This document shows, one piece after another, positions 36,591 to 45,090 of a stretch of 64,000 bases of DNA. Positions within the stretch are counted from its first letter, which is position 1. Each line of letters starts with the position of its first letter. Origin of the DNA: CAYTES01 sp964436935 (GTDB lineage: Bacteria > Patescibacteriota > Gracilibacteria > UBA1369 > UBA12473); NCBI GenBank assembly GCA_964436935.1, contig CAYTES010000001.1:1-64000 (forward strand), read 5' to 3'. A program made the position numbers and the translations under genes. The notes below the pieces were generated by a model, which made no database searches, was not told the origin of the DNA, and saw only the letters and a list, made by a program, of their open reading frames with translations.

Positions 36591-36604
36591 ACGTTTCAAT
36601 AAAA

Positions 36605-37090
36605 TTAAGGAAGGATCGACCCCGCCCGTCCATCCACTTCAAGTTTTTGAATAAAGGCTCGGAGCAATTGATCCACCTTAGGATCTTTCAATGCCAGTAT
36701 GCGAGCGGCCAAAAGACCGGCATTTTTAGCATTATTGATTCCCACCGTTGCCACGGGAACCCCTCCCGGCATCTGCACAATCGCCAACAAAGCATCCAGT
36801 CCGTTCAGACTTCCGGATTGAATCGGAACCCCAATCACCGGCAAAGGCGTCAACGCCGCAATGACACCCGGCAAATGAGCCGCACCTCCGGCTCCGGCAA
36901 TAAAAATTTCAATTCCCCTCCCGGAAGCTTCTTTCACATATTCATGCAACAACGAGGGAGTACGATGAGCGGAAATAACACGGGATTCGGAAGGTATTCC
37001 CAATTCGGACAAAATGGTTTTCGCCGCTTCCATAGTGGGCCAATCGGATTTACTACCCATAAGAATGGCAACACGAGGAGAAGAAATCAT
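36605..37090 (-). CDS. purE: N5-carboxyaminoimidazole ribonucleotide mutase
   Basis: 161 residues from the ATG at 37090, which gives the typical RVAILMGSKSDWPTM start. ISAHRTPSLLHEY and IEIFIAGAGGAAHLPGVIAALT complete the PurE active site, and the C-terminal QMPGGVPVATVGINNAKNAGLLA is conserved. A purine biosynthesis enzyme. purK is not in the window. It lies inside the folate gene run, 14 bases upstream of pabC. Confidence 0.96.
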   Translation of the reverse strand: MISSPRVAILMGSKSDWPTMEAAKTILSELGIPSESRVISAHRTPSLLHEYVKEASGRGIEIFIAGAGGAAHLPGVIAALTPLPVIGVPIQSGSLNGLDALLAIVQMPGGVPVATVGINNAKNAGLLAARILALKDPKVDQLLRAFIQKLEVDGRAGSILP

Positions 37091-37184
37091 ACAAGTGAAT
37101 TTAAAGAAAATACAATTCAATTATGGCGTGGAACAGTAAATATGCAAGGGCTCAGTGTATTCAAAACACTTATCCAGATAAGGA

Positions 37185-38333
37185 TCAAAAATCAACATTT
37201 TGGCGATAATCGTATCCTGAATAAGCGGTATCAACTACAATCACATTCATTCCATAAAAGGCTAAGGCATCAGAAATGGGTAAGGGATGAGGACTATCTT
37301 GATTTGGAAATAATTCATGAGCACTACCCACAGTAACGATAGCCACCTTTTCTGAAGATTTCCCCATGGATTCCGCCAAATTGGAAGCCATGAACACATT
37401 ATGAGCTGTCGCACGATACCATATGGATGTATCACCCTTTTTTACTTGTTGCTTCAAAACTTCACAATCGTAGCCACGAAGCTTAAAATTTGATAATTCT
37501 CCAGATAAATTGGTAGGCTTTTCTTCGCTCCCATTTATCAAATTATAGACTCCTTCATCATAAAAATCCCTACTTAAACCTTGCTTATAAGCAAGGTTTA
37601 TTATTTTCGATATTCTGCCATTGGATTCCTTTGGAGTAAATTCTCTAGCGGTTGCCCGTAAAATAGAATCGTATTGTTTGGCATGTGTTAACTCTTCGCT
37701 ATCAGCTATCCCATATTCGAGTTTAACAGGTTTAGCATGCTTACTTTCTAATAATAAAACAACTGTTTTTGCCCGTGGATTTTTAGATACAACCGCGTAC
37801 GCAGGATTTATTCCGATAGCCCTAAAGGCCTCAATAATATCTATAAAATCACGTGACCCCATTTGCTTAGCCATGCCTTCAAAATTCATTGACATATAGG
37901 CTTTTACGCCGTTTTTTCTTATCAATGGTGGCATTCCTTCTACAATACGCCTCAATGTAGTGTCCACCATTAGCGGTCGCTTATTCGTAAAATCAGCCAT
38001 TAAATCTTGGTACATTTCTCCAAAAACATACGCATCCGGATCATCCGAAGCGATTTTTTTTAATCGAACTAAATTAATTTTTACAGTTTCTAAAATTTTT
38101 TTAACATCAAACGAACCTTCCGGAGTTATCAATTTAAACAAATCAATTCTTAAACTATGCTTCAAAAATTCAACTCCCCTTACATCGCAACCGTCCTGCA
38201 ATTGCGCCAGTTCAAATCTACTTTTTTTATAGATATCGCCCTCATCAAAATGATCTACGGTTTTAAAAACCGGCAAATCCACTTTTTCATTTCTTGATAT
38301 TTCTCCGAAATTTAATTTTTTTACCATAAACAC
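37185..38333 (-). CDS. Hypothetical protein, possibly TIKI/TraB/ChaN-like
   Basis: A 382-residue protein between pabB and purE, visibly more AT-rich than either. The C-terminal part reads WYRATAHNVFMASNLAESM, then VAIVTVGSAHELF, then DALAFYGMNVIVVD. This recalls the R-x-x-x-MA, V-x-x-G-x-x-H and L-x-x-x-G-x-x-V pattern of the TIKI/TraB/ChaN/EreA superfamily. An earlier VVLLLESKHAKP could supply the other motif. The superfamily reading is tentative. It could start at 38333 or at the internal ATG two codons later. No membrane segment is seen. Confidence 0.6.
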   Translation of the reverse strand: MFMVKKLNFGEISRNEKVDLPVFKTVDHFDEGDIYKKSRFELAQLQDGCDVRGVEFLKHSLRIDLFKLITPEGSFDVKKILETVKINLVRLKKIASDDPDAYVFGEMYQDLMADFTNKRPLMVDTTLRRIVEGMPPLIRKNGVKAYMSMNFEGMAKQMGSRDFIDIIEAFRAIGINPAYAVVSKNPRAKTVVLLLESKHAKPVKLEYGIADSEELTHAKQYDSILRATAREFTPKESNGRISKIINLAYKQGLSRDFYDEGVYNLINGSEEKPTNLSGELSNFKLRGYDCEVLKQQVKKGDTSIWYRATAHNVFMASNLAESMGKSSEKVAIVTVGSAHELFPNQDSPHPLPISDALAFYGMNVIVVDTAYSGYDYRQNVDF

Positions 38334-38345
38334 GCATAGATTATA

Positions 38346-39569
38346 TTATTTTTTAGCTTTTATAAAATTAAGTATCGCATTTTGTAGCACAGCCGCCTTA
38401 TGCAAAGTTTCTTCATACTCCTCTTGCGCCGTGGAATCCATCACAACAGCCCCTCCGGAGTGAAAGCTGAGCTGACCGGAACGACGATCCAACGCCATCG
38501 TACGAATTAAAATATTGAAACAAAACTCACCATTCGGAGAAATCCATCCTGCGGATCCGGTATAAACACCGCGAGGAACCGGCTCCAATTGCTGAATCAA
38601 TTCCATCGTTCTTTTCTTGGGTGCCCCGGTCACCGAACCACCGGGAAAAACCGATTCTAAAACCTCCCGCCAACCCAATCCTTTCTCTAAAATTCCAGTC
38701 ACATGAGACATCGTATGGTGAACATGAGAATAGGACTCCACCACCCGATGCTCGGGAACCTGAACGGAGCCCACACGACAAACGCGTCCCAAATCATTGC
38801 GCGCCAAATCCACAATCATATTGAGTTCCGCTTCAATCTTAGGATTGGCTAAAAGCTCCTTTTTTAACTTTTCATCCTCCTTAAAATTTTGCCCTCGAGG
38901 TACCGTCCCTTTAATGGGACGAGTTTCCACGACCATCTCATGATTGCCATTCCACGCCCCGCGCACCAATAATTCCGGAGAACAACTCACCACGGTAATC
39001 GGATCAAAATCCAGATAACACGCGTACGGAGAAGGATTCATTTGCATTAACCCTTGAAAAAACCCCCAGGGATCGCCTTTGAATTGAGCGTCAAAACGAT
39101 AAGCAAAATTAAGTTCGTAGGTTTCTCCCTTTCTCAAATAATCATGAATGCGGTCAATACCCGCAGCATAATCGGAAAAACTCATTTGAGGCACAGGAAC
39201 GGTCGAGCTAAAATCGGTTTGAATATCTGAAAAAAACTCCGGAGAAAGGCAGTCGCGGACCATCACTTTTTCAGGCAATACAAAATGGAGCAAAGGGGTG
39301 GATGATGACTCGCAGCGGAAGGGAAGACCTTCCAAAGCACGTCCCAATTCATAACTCAAATATCCAAACACGCTGCTCTCAAAACCTCCTGCTGAAGCTC
39401 CCCCTCGGTGTTGATTTAAAAAAGCTTGAATGGACTCAAGCGCCTCAAAAGCCTCATGAAAAGTATAGGCCTTCCATTCCCGTTTAAGACCAAACCCCCA
39501 CAAAAAGTAGGGTCGGGCAGTGGGATAGCCATGTTGAAATTGGAAAAAAAAACCGGGGGAGGGCTCCAT
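38346..39569 (-). CDS. pabB: Aminodeoxychorismate synthase component I
   Basis: 407 residues of the chorismate-utilising fold. ETRPIKGTVPRG, LNMIVDLARNDLGRV, SVFPGGSVTGAPKKRTMELI and GVYTGSAGWISPNGEFCFNILIRTM are the conserved blocks; the PIKGT lysine favours PabB over anthranilate synthase TrpE (which has PIAGT). It converts chorismate to ADC using glutamine-derived ammonia; no pabA is in the window, so the amidotransferase must be elsewhere or ammonia is used. Confidence 0.93.
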   Translation of the reverse strand: MEPSPGFFFQFQHGYPTARPYFLWGFGLKREWKAYTFHEAFEALESIQAFLNQHRGGASAGGFESSVFGYLSYELGRALEGLPFRCESSSTPLLHFVLPEKVMVRDCLSPEFFSDIQTDFSSTVPVPQMSFSDYAAGIDRIHDYLRKGETYELNFAYRFDAQFKGDPWGFFQGLMQMNPSPYACYLDFDPITVVSCSPELLVRGAWNGNHEMVVETRPIKGTVPRGQNFKEDEKLKKELLANPKIEAELNMIVDLARNDLGRVCRVGSVQVPEHRVVESYSHVHHTMSHVTGILEKGLGWREVLESVFPGGSVTGAPKKRTMELIQQLEPVPRGVYTGSAGWISPNGEFCFNILIRTMALDRRSGQLSFHSGGAVVMDSTAQEEYEETLHKAAVLQNAILNFIKAKK

Positions 39570-39574
39570 GGAAT

Positions 39575-40492
39575 TTATTTTACCGGTGATTCAAAAAAAT
39601 AATACACCGATCCCCATTCATCTTCCAAACGATAGGCTGGACCATCCGTAGGAGGCCTGGAAACAACCTCAATCCTTCGAATACGAGGCTGAGGGTGAAC
39701 GGAAAAAACAGCGTCCCCCTGTAAATTTTTTCGGGGTTTCTCTCTGTAAAATTCAATCAAAGAGCCGGTTCGAATAGGGTTCAAGTTTGTACCAGAAGGA
39801 ACATCAAAAGCTTTTGATTCAAAAATAAAAGGCGCGCCCTTGCGGTCTTCATGGTAAGTAACACGCGTGGGAAAGATAAAAACCGTAAAAGGTTTTTTGA
39901 GAAAATCGCTCGGAACTTTGGGAGCAGAAACCGATTCCTTCCGATTAAAACCGGATGAGGGACCAGGGTTGGAATTCAAAAAAGAGTTTAAGCGGGACTG
40001 AAAAGAATATTCGAGAGGTTTAAGAGGAGGTTTAACGTCAACCAACATGGGAGCTCTCTTCAAAAGCCGCACCAAATCCAATCGGCGCAATTCATATTCC
40101 TGTTGATCTTGCGTAGTGATTACATAACGAGTCACAATATGCCCCTCTTCTCTTTCGGAAATTTGCACAATATCTTGAACCGGAGCAGTAACTTGTTGCA
40201 ATTCGGCGGGCCAAAAAAAGATAGACTCTCCCACTCGAATAGGCTCAGCAACAAGGCCACGAAAAGAACGATTGGCATTAGTCCCGCCAAGCTCAATAAC
40301 CACATTGCGAGTAAAAGATTCAGGTAAAGCGTCTAAAGAAAATTGCCCCAAGGATTCAACAATTTGTGGCCGAACGAGAGAAGGGTCCGAACCGGAAACA
40401 ACATCCGTTCGTTCCAAATGAACTGTTTCTCCTCCACGCTCAGGAACGAACTCCAGCTCCTCTTGAACAAAGGGATCGGCAAATTCAGCCAT
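39575..40492 (-). CDS. Hypothetical protein
   Basis: A 305-residue protein that I do not recognise. It is predicted beta-rich with regular short strands (RNVVIELGGTNANRSF; FTVFIFPTRVTYHED) and a disordered Pro/Ser stretch near 175-200. No signal peptide is present. It ends six bases before pabB and is probably co-transcribed with it. Confidence 0.65.
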   Translation of the reverse strand: MAEFADPFVQEELEFVPERGGETVHLERTDVVSGSDPSLVRPQIVESLGQFSLDALPESFTRNVVIELGGTNANRSFRGLVAEPIRVGESIFFWPAELQQVTAPVQDIVQISEREEGHIVTRYVITTQDQQEYELRRLDLVRLLKRAPMLVDVKPPLKPLEYSFQSRLNSFLNSNPGPSSGFNRKESVSAPKVPSDFLKKPFTVFIFPTRVTYHEDRKGAPFIFESKAFDVPSGTNLNPIRTGSLIEFYREKPRKNLQGDAVFSVHPQPRIRRIEVVSRPPTDGPAYRLEDEWGSVYYFFESPVK

Positions 40493-40606
40493 AAAAATGG
40501 TATTTATAAAGGCTAAGCCTATATAATAAACAGAAAATTAAATTAGTCAAAATAATTCAACTCCAATCTCAACAAATGTGTATTAAAAGCCTTAGGTGAA
40601 CAGCTC

Positions 40607-41068
40607 CTAACGCTCCTCCTCATTGTAAACATGCTCGTACTCCGTTTTGGCGTAAGAATACAGTTCATCTTGGCTGAAGAACCGTTTCACCTCCTGCTCG
40701 GCATTTTCAACGGTGTCCGAAGCATGAATCACATTGCAAGATAAACTCATGGCCAAATCTCCTCGAATAGACCCCGCCTCAGCCGCTCGGGCCTTGGTGA
40801 TTCCGCATAAAATTCGAACCGCCTGAACCACCTCGACTCCCTCCAAACAGATGGCGATAACGGGAGAACTCATCATGAACTGTTCCACACCGGGATAAAA
40901 GCTTTTATCCGCAATATGCGAATAATGCTCTCGTAAAATCGCTTCATCGAGCGACATCATTTTCATGCCAATGAGCTTCAAGCCTTTACGCTCAAATCGA
41001 GAAACAATCTCCCCCACAAGCCCGCGCTGAATGGCATCCGGCTTAATCAAAATCAAAGTACGTTCCAT
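40607..41068 (-). CDS. ndk: Nucleoside diphosphate kinase
   Basis: Balances NTP pools by phosphate transfer through an active-site histidine. 153 residues: RTLILIKPDAIQRGLVGEI at the start, then AMSLSCNVIHASDTVENAEQEV with the catalytic His in NVIHASD. Slightly divergent at the usual RGDF/GRN region (IRGDLAMSLSCN). A weak stem TTAGG/CCTAA overlaps its stop codon and may terminate it. Confidence 0.96.
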   Translation of the reverse strand: MERTLILIKPDAIQRGLVGEIVSRFERKGLKLIGMKMMSLDEAILREHYSHIADKSFYPGVEQFMMSSPVIAICLEGVEVVQAVRILCGITKARAAEAGSIRGDLAMSLSCNVIHASDTVENAEQEVKRFFSQDELYSYAKTEYEHVYNEEER

Positions 41069-41164
41069 AAAAACTTGTAAAAAAAATAAATAATTGTAAA
41101 AAAATTGTAAGAGGAGTTGAATAAATACGCAAGAATAGATTTTTTAAACTCAAACGCCACGAGA

Positions 41165-41452
41165 ATGGATCATCCCTCATTTATACCCTCCATCAAAGAA
41201 GCGCAGGAGATATGGCCCCCCTTGAAAAATGATAGGCTCATTAAAAAGGAAAATGGCCCATTCAAATACGAGGTCAAACGGTCCCTCTGGTCTCAGGATC
41301 TCAGCCTCGAAGAAGTGATACAAAGATTATCCGAAAAAGAGTTACTCACCCTACGAGAAGACCACCACGGTCCGAGATACCATAAAATGCTAGAAACCCC
41401 GGAAGGAAAACGATTTCTAGTACAAGTAAAAGTACAACAAATTTTAGGATAA
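41165..41452 (+). CDS. Small hypothetical protein
   Basis: A 95-residue protein from the ATG at 41165; a TTG at 41117 in frame could add 16 residues. It is charged, with IKEAQEIWPPLKNDRLIKK and a mixed helix-strand tail (RYHKMLETPEGKRFLVQVK). Not recognised. It stands alone on the plus strand between ndk and frdD, which both read leftwards. Confidence 0.5.
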   Translation: MDHPSFIPSIKEAQEIWPPLKNDRLIKKENGPFKYEVKRSLWSQDLSLEEVIQRLSEKELLTLREDHHGPRYHKMLETPEGKRFLVQVKVQQILG

Positions 41453-41465
41453 TGGATTTAAAATA

Positions 41466-41810
41466 CTAGGCACGAAAGAGCAAAAAAATCGCCAATACCA
41501 TCAACAGGATATAAACCATCATCAAAATACTCCCAATGACTTTAGAGGTTTTTACCAGCGTCAAATCAAACAAAATGGTCTTCACACGATAAAAACTGTG
41601 GTACAACATCACTCCAAATAAAATGATGAAATACAGTGGATAAAAAAATCCATCCAACTTCATTTCATACCCGGCTTGAAGTGCAAGGATATGAACAGGC
41701 AAAATAAAAGCGGATAGCATGGCTGTTGCCGAGAAGACAAACCACAGCATTCCTTTTAAAAAAGCGGGGCGAGGAGAGCGGCGGGGAATATCAACGAATT
41801 CCGTGGACAT
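41466..41810 (-). CDS. frdD: Fumarate reductase membrane anchor subunit D
   Basis: A 114-residue protein with three membrane helices (about 21-43, 53-73, 85-112) and the MLYHSFYRVKTILFDL segment that lines up with the FrdD H-x-x-H-x-x-x-DL region. Start taken at the ATG at 41810, overlapping the frdC end by 20 bases. It anchors FrdAB to the membrane with FrdC. Its identity leans on gene order because anchor subunits are poorly conserved. Confidence 0.8.
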   Translation of the reverse strand: MSTEFVDIPRRSPRPAFLKGMLWFVFSATAMLSAFILPVHILALQAGYEMKLDGFFYPLYFIILFGVMLYHSFYRVKTILFDLTLVKTSKVIGSILMMVYILLMVLAIFLLFRA

Positions 41811-42165
41811 AAAACAACTGCAATAAGAAATAAGAAACAACCGTCCATACCACAATCAATCCCACAAAGCCGAGCCGTTCCGCCCAGCGGGGCAAATCGA
41901 AAGGGGTGACTTTAAGGGTCACCGCAAACCAAGTGAAAGAATGAAAAAAAGCGGAAACCAAACCGATCCAAGTGGCAATTTGGAGAACTATATTGTGCAA
42001 ATCATTGAGGGCCCACGAAAGAATAAAAACAATCGCATAAAAGGCAATTCCAATGCCGGTCAATTCACGCAAAAAATAAATCCAACCGGTGAGGTTTACC
42101 GTCCACCACAAGGGAGTGGGGTGATACTCCGCAAGGACGGAACGTCGAGAATCAGAATGTTTCAT
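41791..42165 (-). CDS. frdC: Fumarate reductase membrane anchor subunit C
   Basis: 124 residues, three membrane helices. WIYFLRELTGI matches the FrdC LREGT region with its quinone-site glutamate, and FFHSFTWFAVTLKVTP matches the H-x-K/F-T-WF block. No paired heme histidines are apparent, suggesting the heme-free E. coli type. Its ATG overlaps the frdB stop by four bases (ATGA). Confidence 0.85.
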   Translation of the reverse strand: MKHSDSRRSVLAEYHPTPLWWTVNLTGWIYFLRELTGIGIAFYAIVFILSWALNDLHNIVLQIATWIGLVSAFFHSFTWFAVTLKVTPFDLPRWAERLGFVGLIVVWTVVSYFLLQLFYVHGIR

Positions 42166-42926
42166 TTTTTCTTTTTTAAGAGATCGGTGAGCGGTTTAGT
42201 AACCATCCGCATAGAGCCCATCACTTTCAATCGTTGCAACGCTTTGGCCGGATCAACACGCTTCGGACAGGCCACCGAACACTCTCCCACAAAACTACAC
42301 CCCCACACGCTATTTTTCTCTCCCACCAGCTGATCCAAACGTTCTCCCGTGGCATTGTCGCGAGAATCCGCCACATAGCGGTAAGCCAAAGCACCGGCAC
42401 CTGGTCCCACAAAATCTTTTTCCTGACCATAAACCGGACAAGCCGAATAGCAAAGCATACACTTGATGCACTGACTGGTTTGGTCAATACGCTCCCTTTG
42501 TTTTTTGGACTGCTTGGACGGCACACCTTCCTCCACATCAACACGATCCATATACGGCATGACTGAACGCATTTTTTCCATGGGATCATCAATATCCACA
42601 ATCAAATCTTTCAAAATCGGCATATTGCGCATCGGCTCAATACGAATAAACCCTTTCTTAACAACATCCTTGCAATACGTTGAACAGGCTAAAACCGGCT
42701 TTCCATTAATGATCATGCCACAACTCCCACAAATCCCCATCCGACACGACCAACGATAACTCACGCTCCCGTCTTGCTGATCTTTAACCTGCTGCAAGGC
42801 ATCCAACACCGTGGTATTGTCGTCCGCCTCGATCAAAAAAATTTCCAAATGAGGAGCCTGTTTCAAGGTTCCCTGATCGGGGGTATAACGCTGAATGGAT
42901 AGCTGAACGGAAAATTTTTTAACCAC
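42162..42926 (-). CDS. frdB: Fumarate reductase iron-sulfur subunit
   Basis: The electron-transfer subunit with three clusters: [2Fe-2S] CRMGICGSCGMIINGKPVLAC, and C-x2-C-x2-C-x3-CP sets CIKCMLCYSACP and CSFVGECSVACP for the [4Fe-4S] and [3Fe-4S] centres. I choose the GTG at 42926 (254 residues, the family length), which has a -10 box six bases upstream. An ATG at 42995 would add 23 unconserved residues and overlap the gene before it. The order frdB-frdC-frdD is as in E. coli. Confidence 0.93.
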   Translation of the reverse strand: MVKKFSVQLSIQRYTPDQGTLKQAPHLEIFLIEADDNTTVLDALQQVKDQQDGSVSYRWSCRMGICGSCGMIINGKPVLACSTYCKDVVKKGFIRIEPMRNMPILKDLIVDIDDPMEKMRSVMPYMDRVDVEEGVPSKQSKKQRERIDQTSQCIKCMLCYSACPVYGQEKDFVGPGAGALAYRYVADSRDNATGERLDQLVGEKNSVWGCSFVGECSVACPKRVDPAKALQRLKVMGSMRMVTKPLTDLLKKKK

Positions 42927-42932
42927 CCTTGG

Positions 42933-42960
42933 AGTATAAGACAAAAAAGGCCCAAAACAA
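42933..42960 (-). promoter_or_regulatory. Promoter of frdBCD
   Basis: On the minus strand TTGTTT (42955-42960), a 16-base spacer and TATACT (42933-42938) end six bases before the GTG start, which would make a leaderless transcript. It supports the GTG over the upstream ATG. Confidence 0.5.
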
Positions 42961-42969
42961 AAAAGTTCC

Positions 42970-43347
42970 TTAAAATTTTGCACTATGTTTGCCATAAACG
43001 TCCTTAACCGCTGCCACAAATTGCTTGGTTGCCTCCAAAAGTTCCGGATGCTCCATGACAGGTCCATACCGATGATGTCCCTGTTCATCCAACCCCAAAA
43101 GCACAGCCGCCGCCTTAATGGTGTCCAAAGCGCCCAATTCACCATCCGAAAAACGCCACAAACGAAAACGTAAATTATCAAAAATTTCACGAAGAGCCCC
43201 TTCTAAGCGATAATCCCCCGGAGCCTCTTCAACCTGTTCACCGAGTTTTCGAAGAAGCCCTTGAGTAATTCGTCGATGCAACGGCAGAGAATGCTCTGAA
43301 ATACGATGCCTTTGTAAATCCGCGGAATCTTGTTCTGAAAGTGTCAT
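42970..43347 (-). CDS. Hypothetical protein, paralog of its neighbour
   Basis: A 125-residue helical protein that I do not recognise. Its central segment (LRFRLWRFSDGELGALDTIKAAAVLL) lines up with ISECLDEVKSGELSSYDVLRAVEPLL in the next gene upstream, and both end in a similar helix (FVAAVKDVYG versus LVKEVFEQDG). The pair looks like an old tandem duplication. Its 3' end precedes the frdB promoter. Confidence 0.65.
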   Translation of the reverse strand: MTLSEQDSADLQRHRISEHSLPLHRRITQGLLRKLGEQVEEAPGDYRLEGALREIFDNLRFRLWRFSDGELGALDTIKAAAVLLGLDEQGHHRYGPVMEHPELLEATKQFVAAVKDVYGKHSAKF

Positions 43348-43365
43348 ATTTTTAGATTTTAAAGA

Positions 43366-43785
43366 TTAAAAAGAAATGCCATCTTGTTCAAAAACTTCCT
43401 TAACCAACTCAATCAATCGGTCACGTTCCGCATCAATCCTCATATCCCCCTCGTTTCTATACACCGATTGATCAGGGTAAGGCACACCATCACCATCCAA
43501 TGCCGGTTTTTGCTTTCTCAACAAAGGCTCTACAGCCCTCAAAACATCGTAACTGGACAATTCTCCGGATTTAACCTCATCAAGACACTCCGAAATTTCC
43601 GTCAACATATCCAATAGAAGCGCTTTTAAACCAGGCTTGGCAGAACGAACTTGCAGAGAAAACTGATGCAAAGCATCCATCAAAAATTGATCGACCGCTA
43701 ATTCATCGGAAACTTTCATTTTAATCTCCAATCCTGCACGAGTTTCTCCAGAAGCAATAGGAGTGGGAGTTGGTTGATCGACCAT
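43366..43785 (-). CDS. Hypothetical protein, paralog of its neighbour
   Basis: A 139-residue acidic helical protein sharing the S-G-E-L-x-x-x-D motif and C-terminal helix with the gene just downstream. No membrane segment or known domain is seen. First gene of a two-gene unit 18 bases apart. Confidence 0.65.
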   Translation of the reverse strand: MVDQPTPTPIASGETRAGLEIKMKVSDELAVDQFLMDALHQFSLQVRSAKPGLKALLLDMLTEISECLDEVKSGELSSYDVLRAVEPLLRKQKPALDGDGVPYPDQSVYRNEGDMRIDAERDRLIELVKEVFEQDGISF

Positions 43786-43894
43786 AAACCACGATTTTTT
43801 AATGGTAAGCGTAAAATATTAAAATATAATTAACATTAAGTCAATAAATATTTGCCAAATTAAGAAATAGAGGATTAAAATAAAATCCATTCTT

Positions 43895-43900
43895 TAAAAT
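43895..43900 (+). promoter_or_regulatory. -10 box adjacent to a start codon
   Basis: TAAAAT ends five bases (GAACT) before the ATG at 43906, the same geometry as at 10304-10312. It suggests a leaderless message. Confidence 0.35.
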
Positions 43901-43905
43901 GAACT

Positions 43906-44847
43906 ATGACTGAACGACCAGAGAATCAAACAATGGATGATGCTAGAAATAGAATAAAATCCATAGAAATCAATGATACAACACTAAGTACTTTCTATCA
44001 TAGCGTATTGAATTGGCTCATGGAGGAGAACCCCGATCCTGAAAATTTGATCGATTGGTGCCGATATCCTCCGCAAACTTCTCGAGACATGGAGCCTAAC
44101 AACCTTTGGATTGTTAGAGCTCTAGAGTTTATACAAAATCCCGAAGATTTAAGGATGGCAAAAAACAGACTCGCCTCGGTTCTCAAAAGAATTTTTTCAC
44201 AAATGCCAGACACTCAATGGTTCGATAAAACATCACCCGAAAGACAGTCCCGCGGACCTCATTTCAGACCGGCAGAAGTACTGTCCAACCTTTTAGAGCT
44301 GGCCTCTTTTGCCAACTGCCCGGATGAACTTGAAGCAGAGTTGATTACCATGCATACAAGAAAAAAATTCCCGAAAGACAAAGAAAAATATGACCCTGAT
44401 CCTAGCACCTATGATGTTTGGCGGCTAAGAATGGCATGGAGAAACGCCAGAATAGCAAATCAATCGGATCGTCGATGGAAAGAAACCTATTTGAAACTAT
44501 TGAGAGAAGAACCAATAGAAGATGATTTCGAGGAAGGAAATCCATATGATGGACTCAACGGAATAATGGCAATACCGAATATAACGATTGAAGAAATTGC
44601 AGAAGCACTGTGTTTAATTATATTAATTGTGGATAGAGAAAAAACCGATTGGGGTTATAGTGACATACATTATATATTAATCGACATCCAAAAAAAGCCC
44701 CCTGCATCCGAATATGAAAAAATAAAGGCAATATTGAAAACAGCCTTAACGGAAAACAGATTACCGGAGTGGGTAGGAAAATTCATTACATCCCCCGAAG
44801 ATATAACTGAAGAAATCCAAGAACGAATAGATTCTACACTTTCCTAA
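43906..44847 (+). CDS. Hypothetical protein
   Basis: A 313-residue protein, not recognised. It is acidic and mostly helical, with Trp- and Pro-containing motifs (LIDWCRYPPQTSRDMEP; TYDVWRLRMAWRNARIANQSDRRWKETY). It is the only plus-strand gene between the two parts of the fumarate reductase locus and so separates frdA from frdBCD. A small AAGTGA/TCACTT hairpin follows its stop. Confidence 0.65.
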   Translation: MTERPENQTMDDARNRIKSIEINDTTLSTFYHSVLNWLMEENPDPENLIDWCRYPPQTSRDMEPNNLWIVRALEFIQNPEDLRMAKNRLASVLKRIFSQMPDTQWFDKTSPERQSRGPHFRPAEVLSNLLELASFANCPDELEAELITMHTRKKFPKDKEKYDPDPSTYDVWRLRMAWRNARIANQSDRRWKETYLKLLREEPIEDDFEEGNPYDGLNGIMAIPNITIEEIAEALCLIILIVDREKTDWGYSDIHYILIDIQKKPPASEYEKIKAILKTALTENRLPEWVGKFITSPEDITEEIQERIDSTLS

Positions 44848-44907
44848 GTGAGCGAAATATTCACTTATCGTATCTTTTCACAAATCCCACCTAATTTTTG
44901 AAATTTT

Positions 44908-44975
44908 TCCGAGCGAGCCTGAGTCCTCCTATTTTTCCATTTAAAGAAACCGCCATGTTCTCGAACGAGCATTTC
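44908..44975. repeat. Decayed copy of the palindromic element
   Basis: TTTTTCCGAGCGAGCCTGAG then TCC at about 44914-44936 matches the 5' stem/loop of P1 (TTTTCCAAGTGAGCCTGAGTCC), and CTCGAACGAG at about 44960 matches the 3' loop piece, but the arms no longer pair. I read it as a remnant. Confidence 0.4.
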
Positions 44976-45015
44976 CAGAAAGGGCTATTTTATCATATTC
45001 TTCTTCCTATTCCAC

Positions 45016-45090
45016 CTGATTTTTTATATTTCTTGAGTGAGGGATTGAGTCCGCGAAACTCTCGCGAACGAAGGGAATGTAAAAAATCAG
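45016..45090. repeat. Palindromic element P2 overlapping the frdA stop codon
   Basis: A 19-bp stem with three G-T pairs (45016-45034 with 45072-45090; arm CTGATTTTTTATATT) encloses GAGTGAGGGATTGAGTCCGCG, then AAACTCTCGCGAACGA, the same loop pieces as P1, with an inner CGCGA/TCGCG hairpin. The right arm contains the frdA stop codon (45087-45089). Confidence 0.7.
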
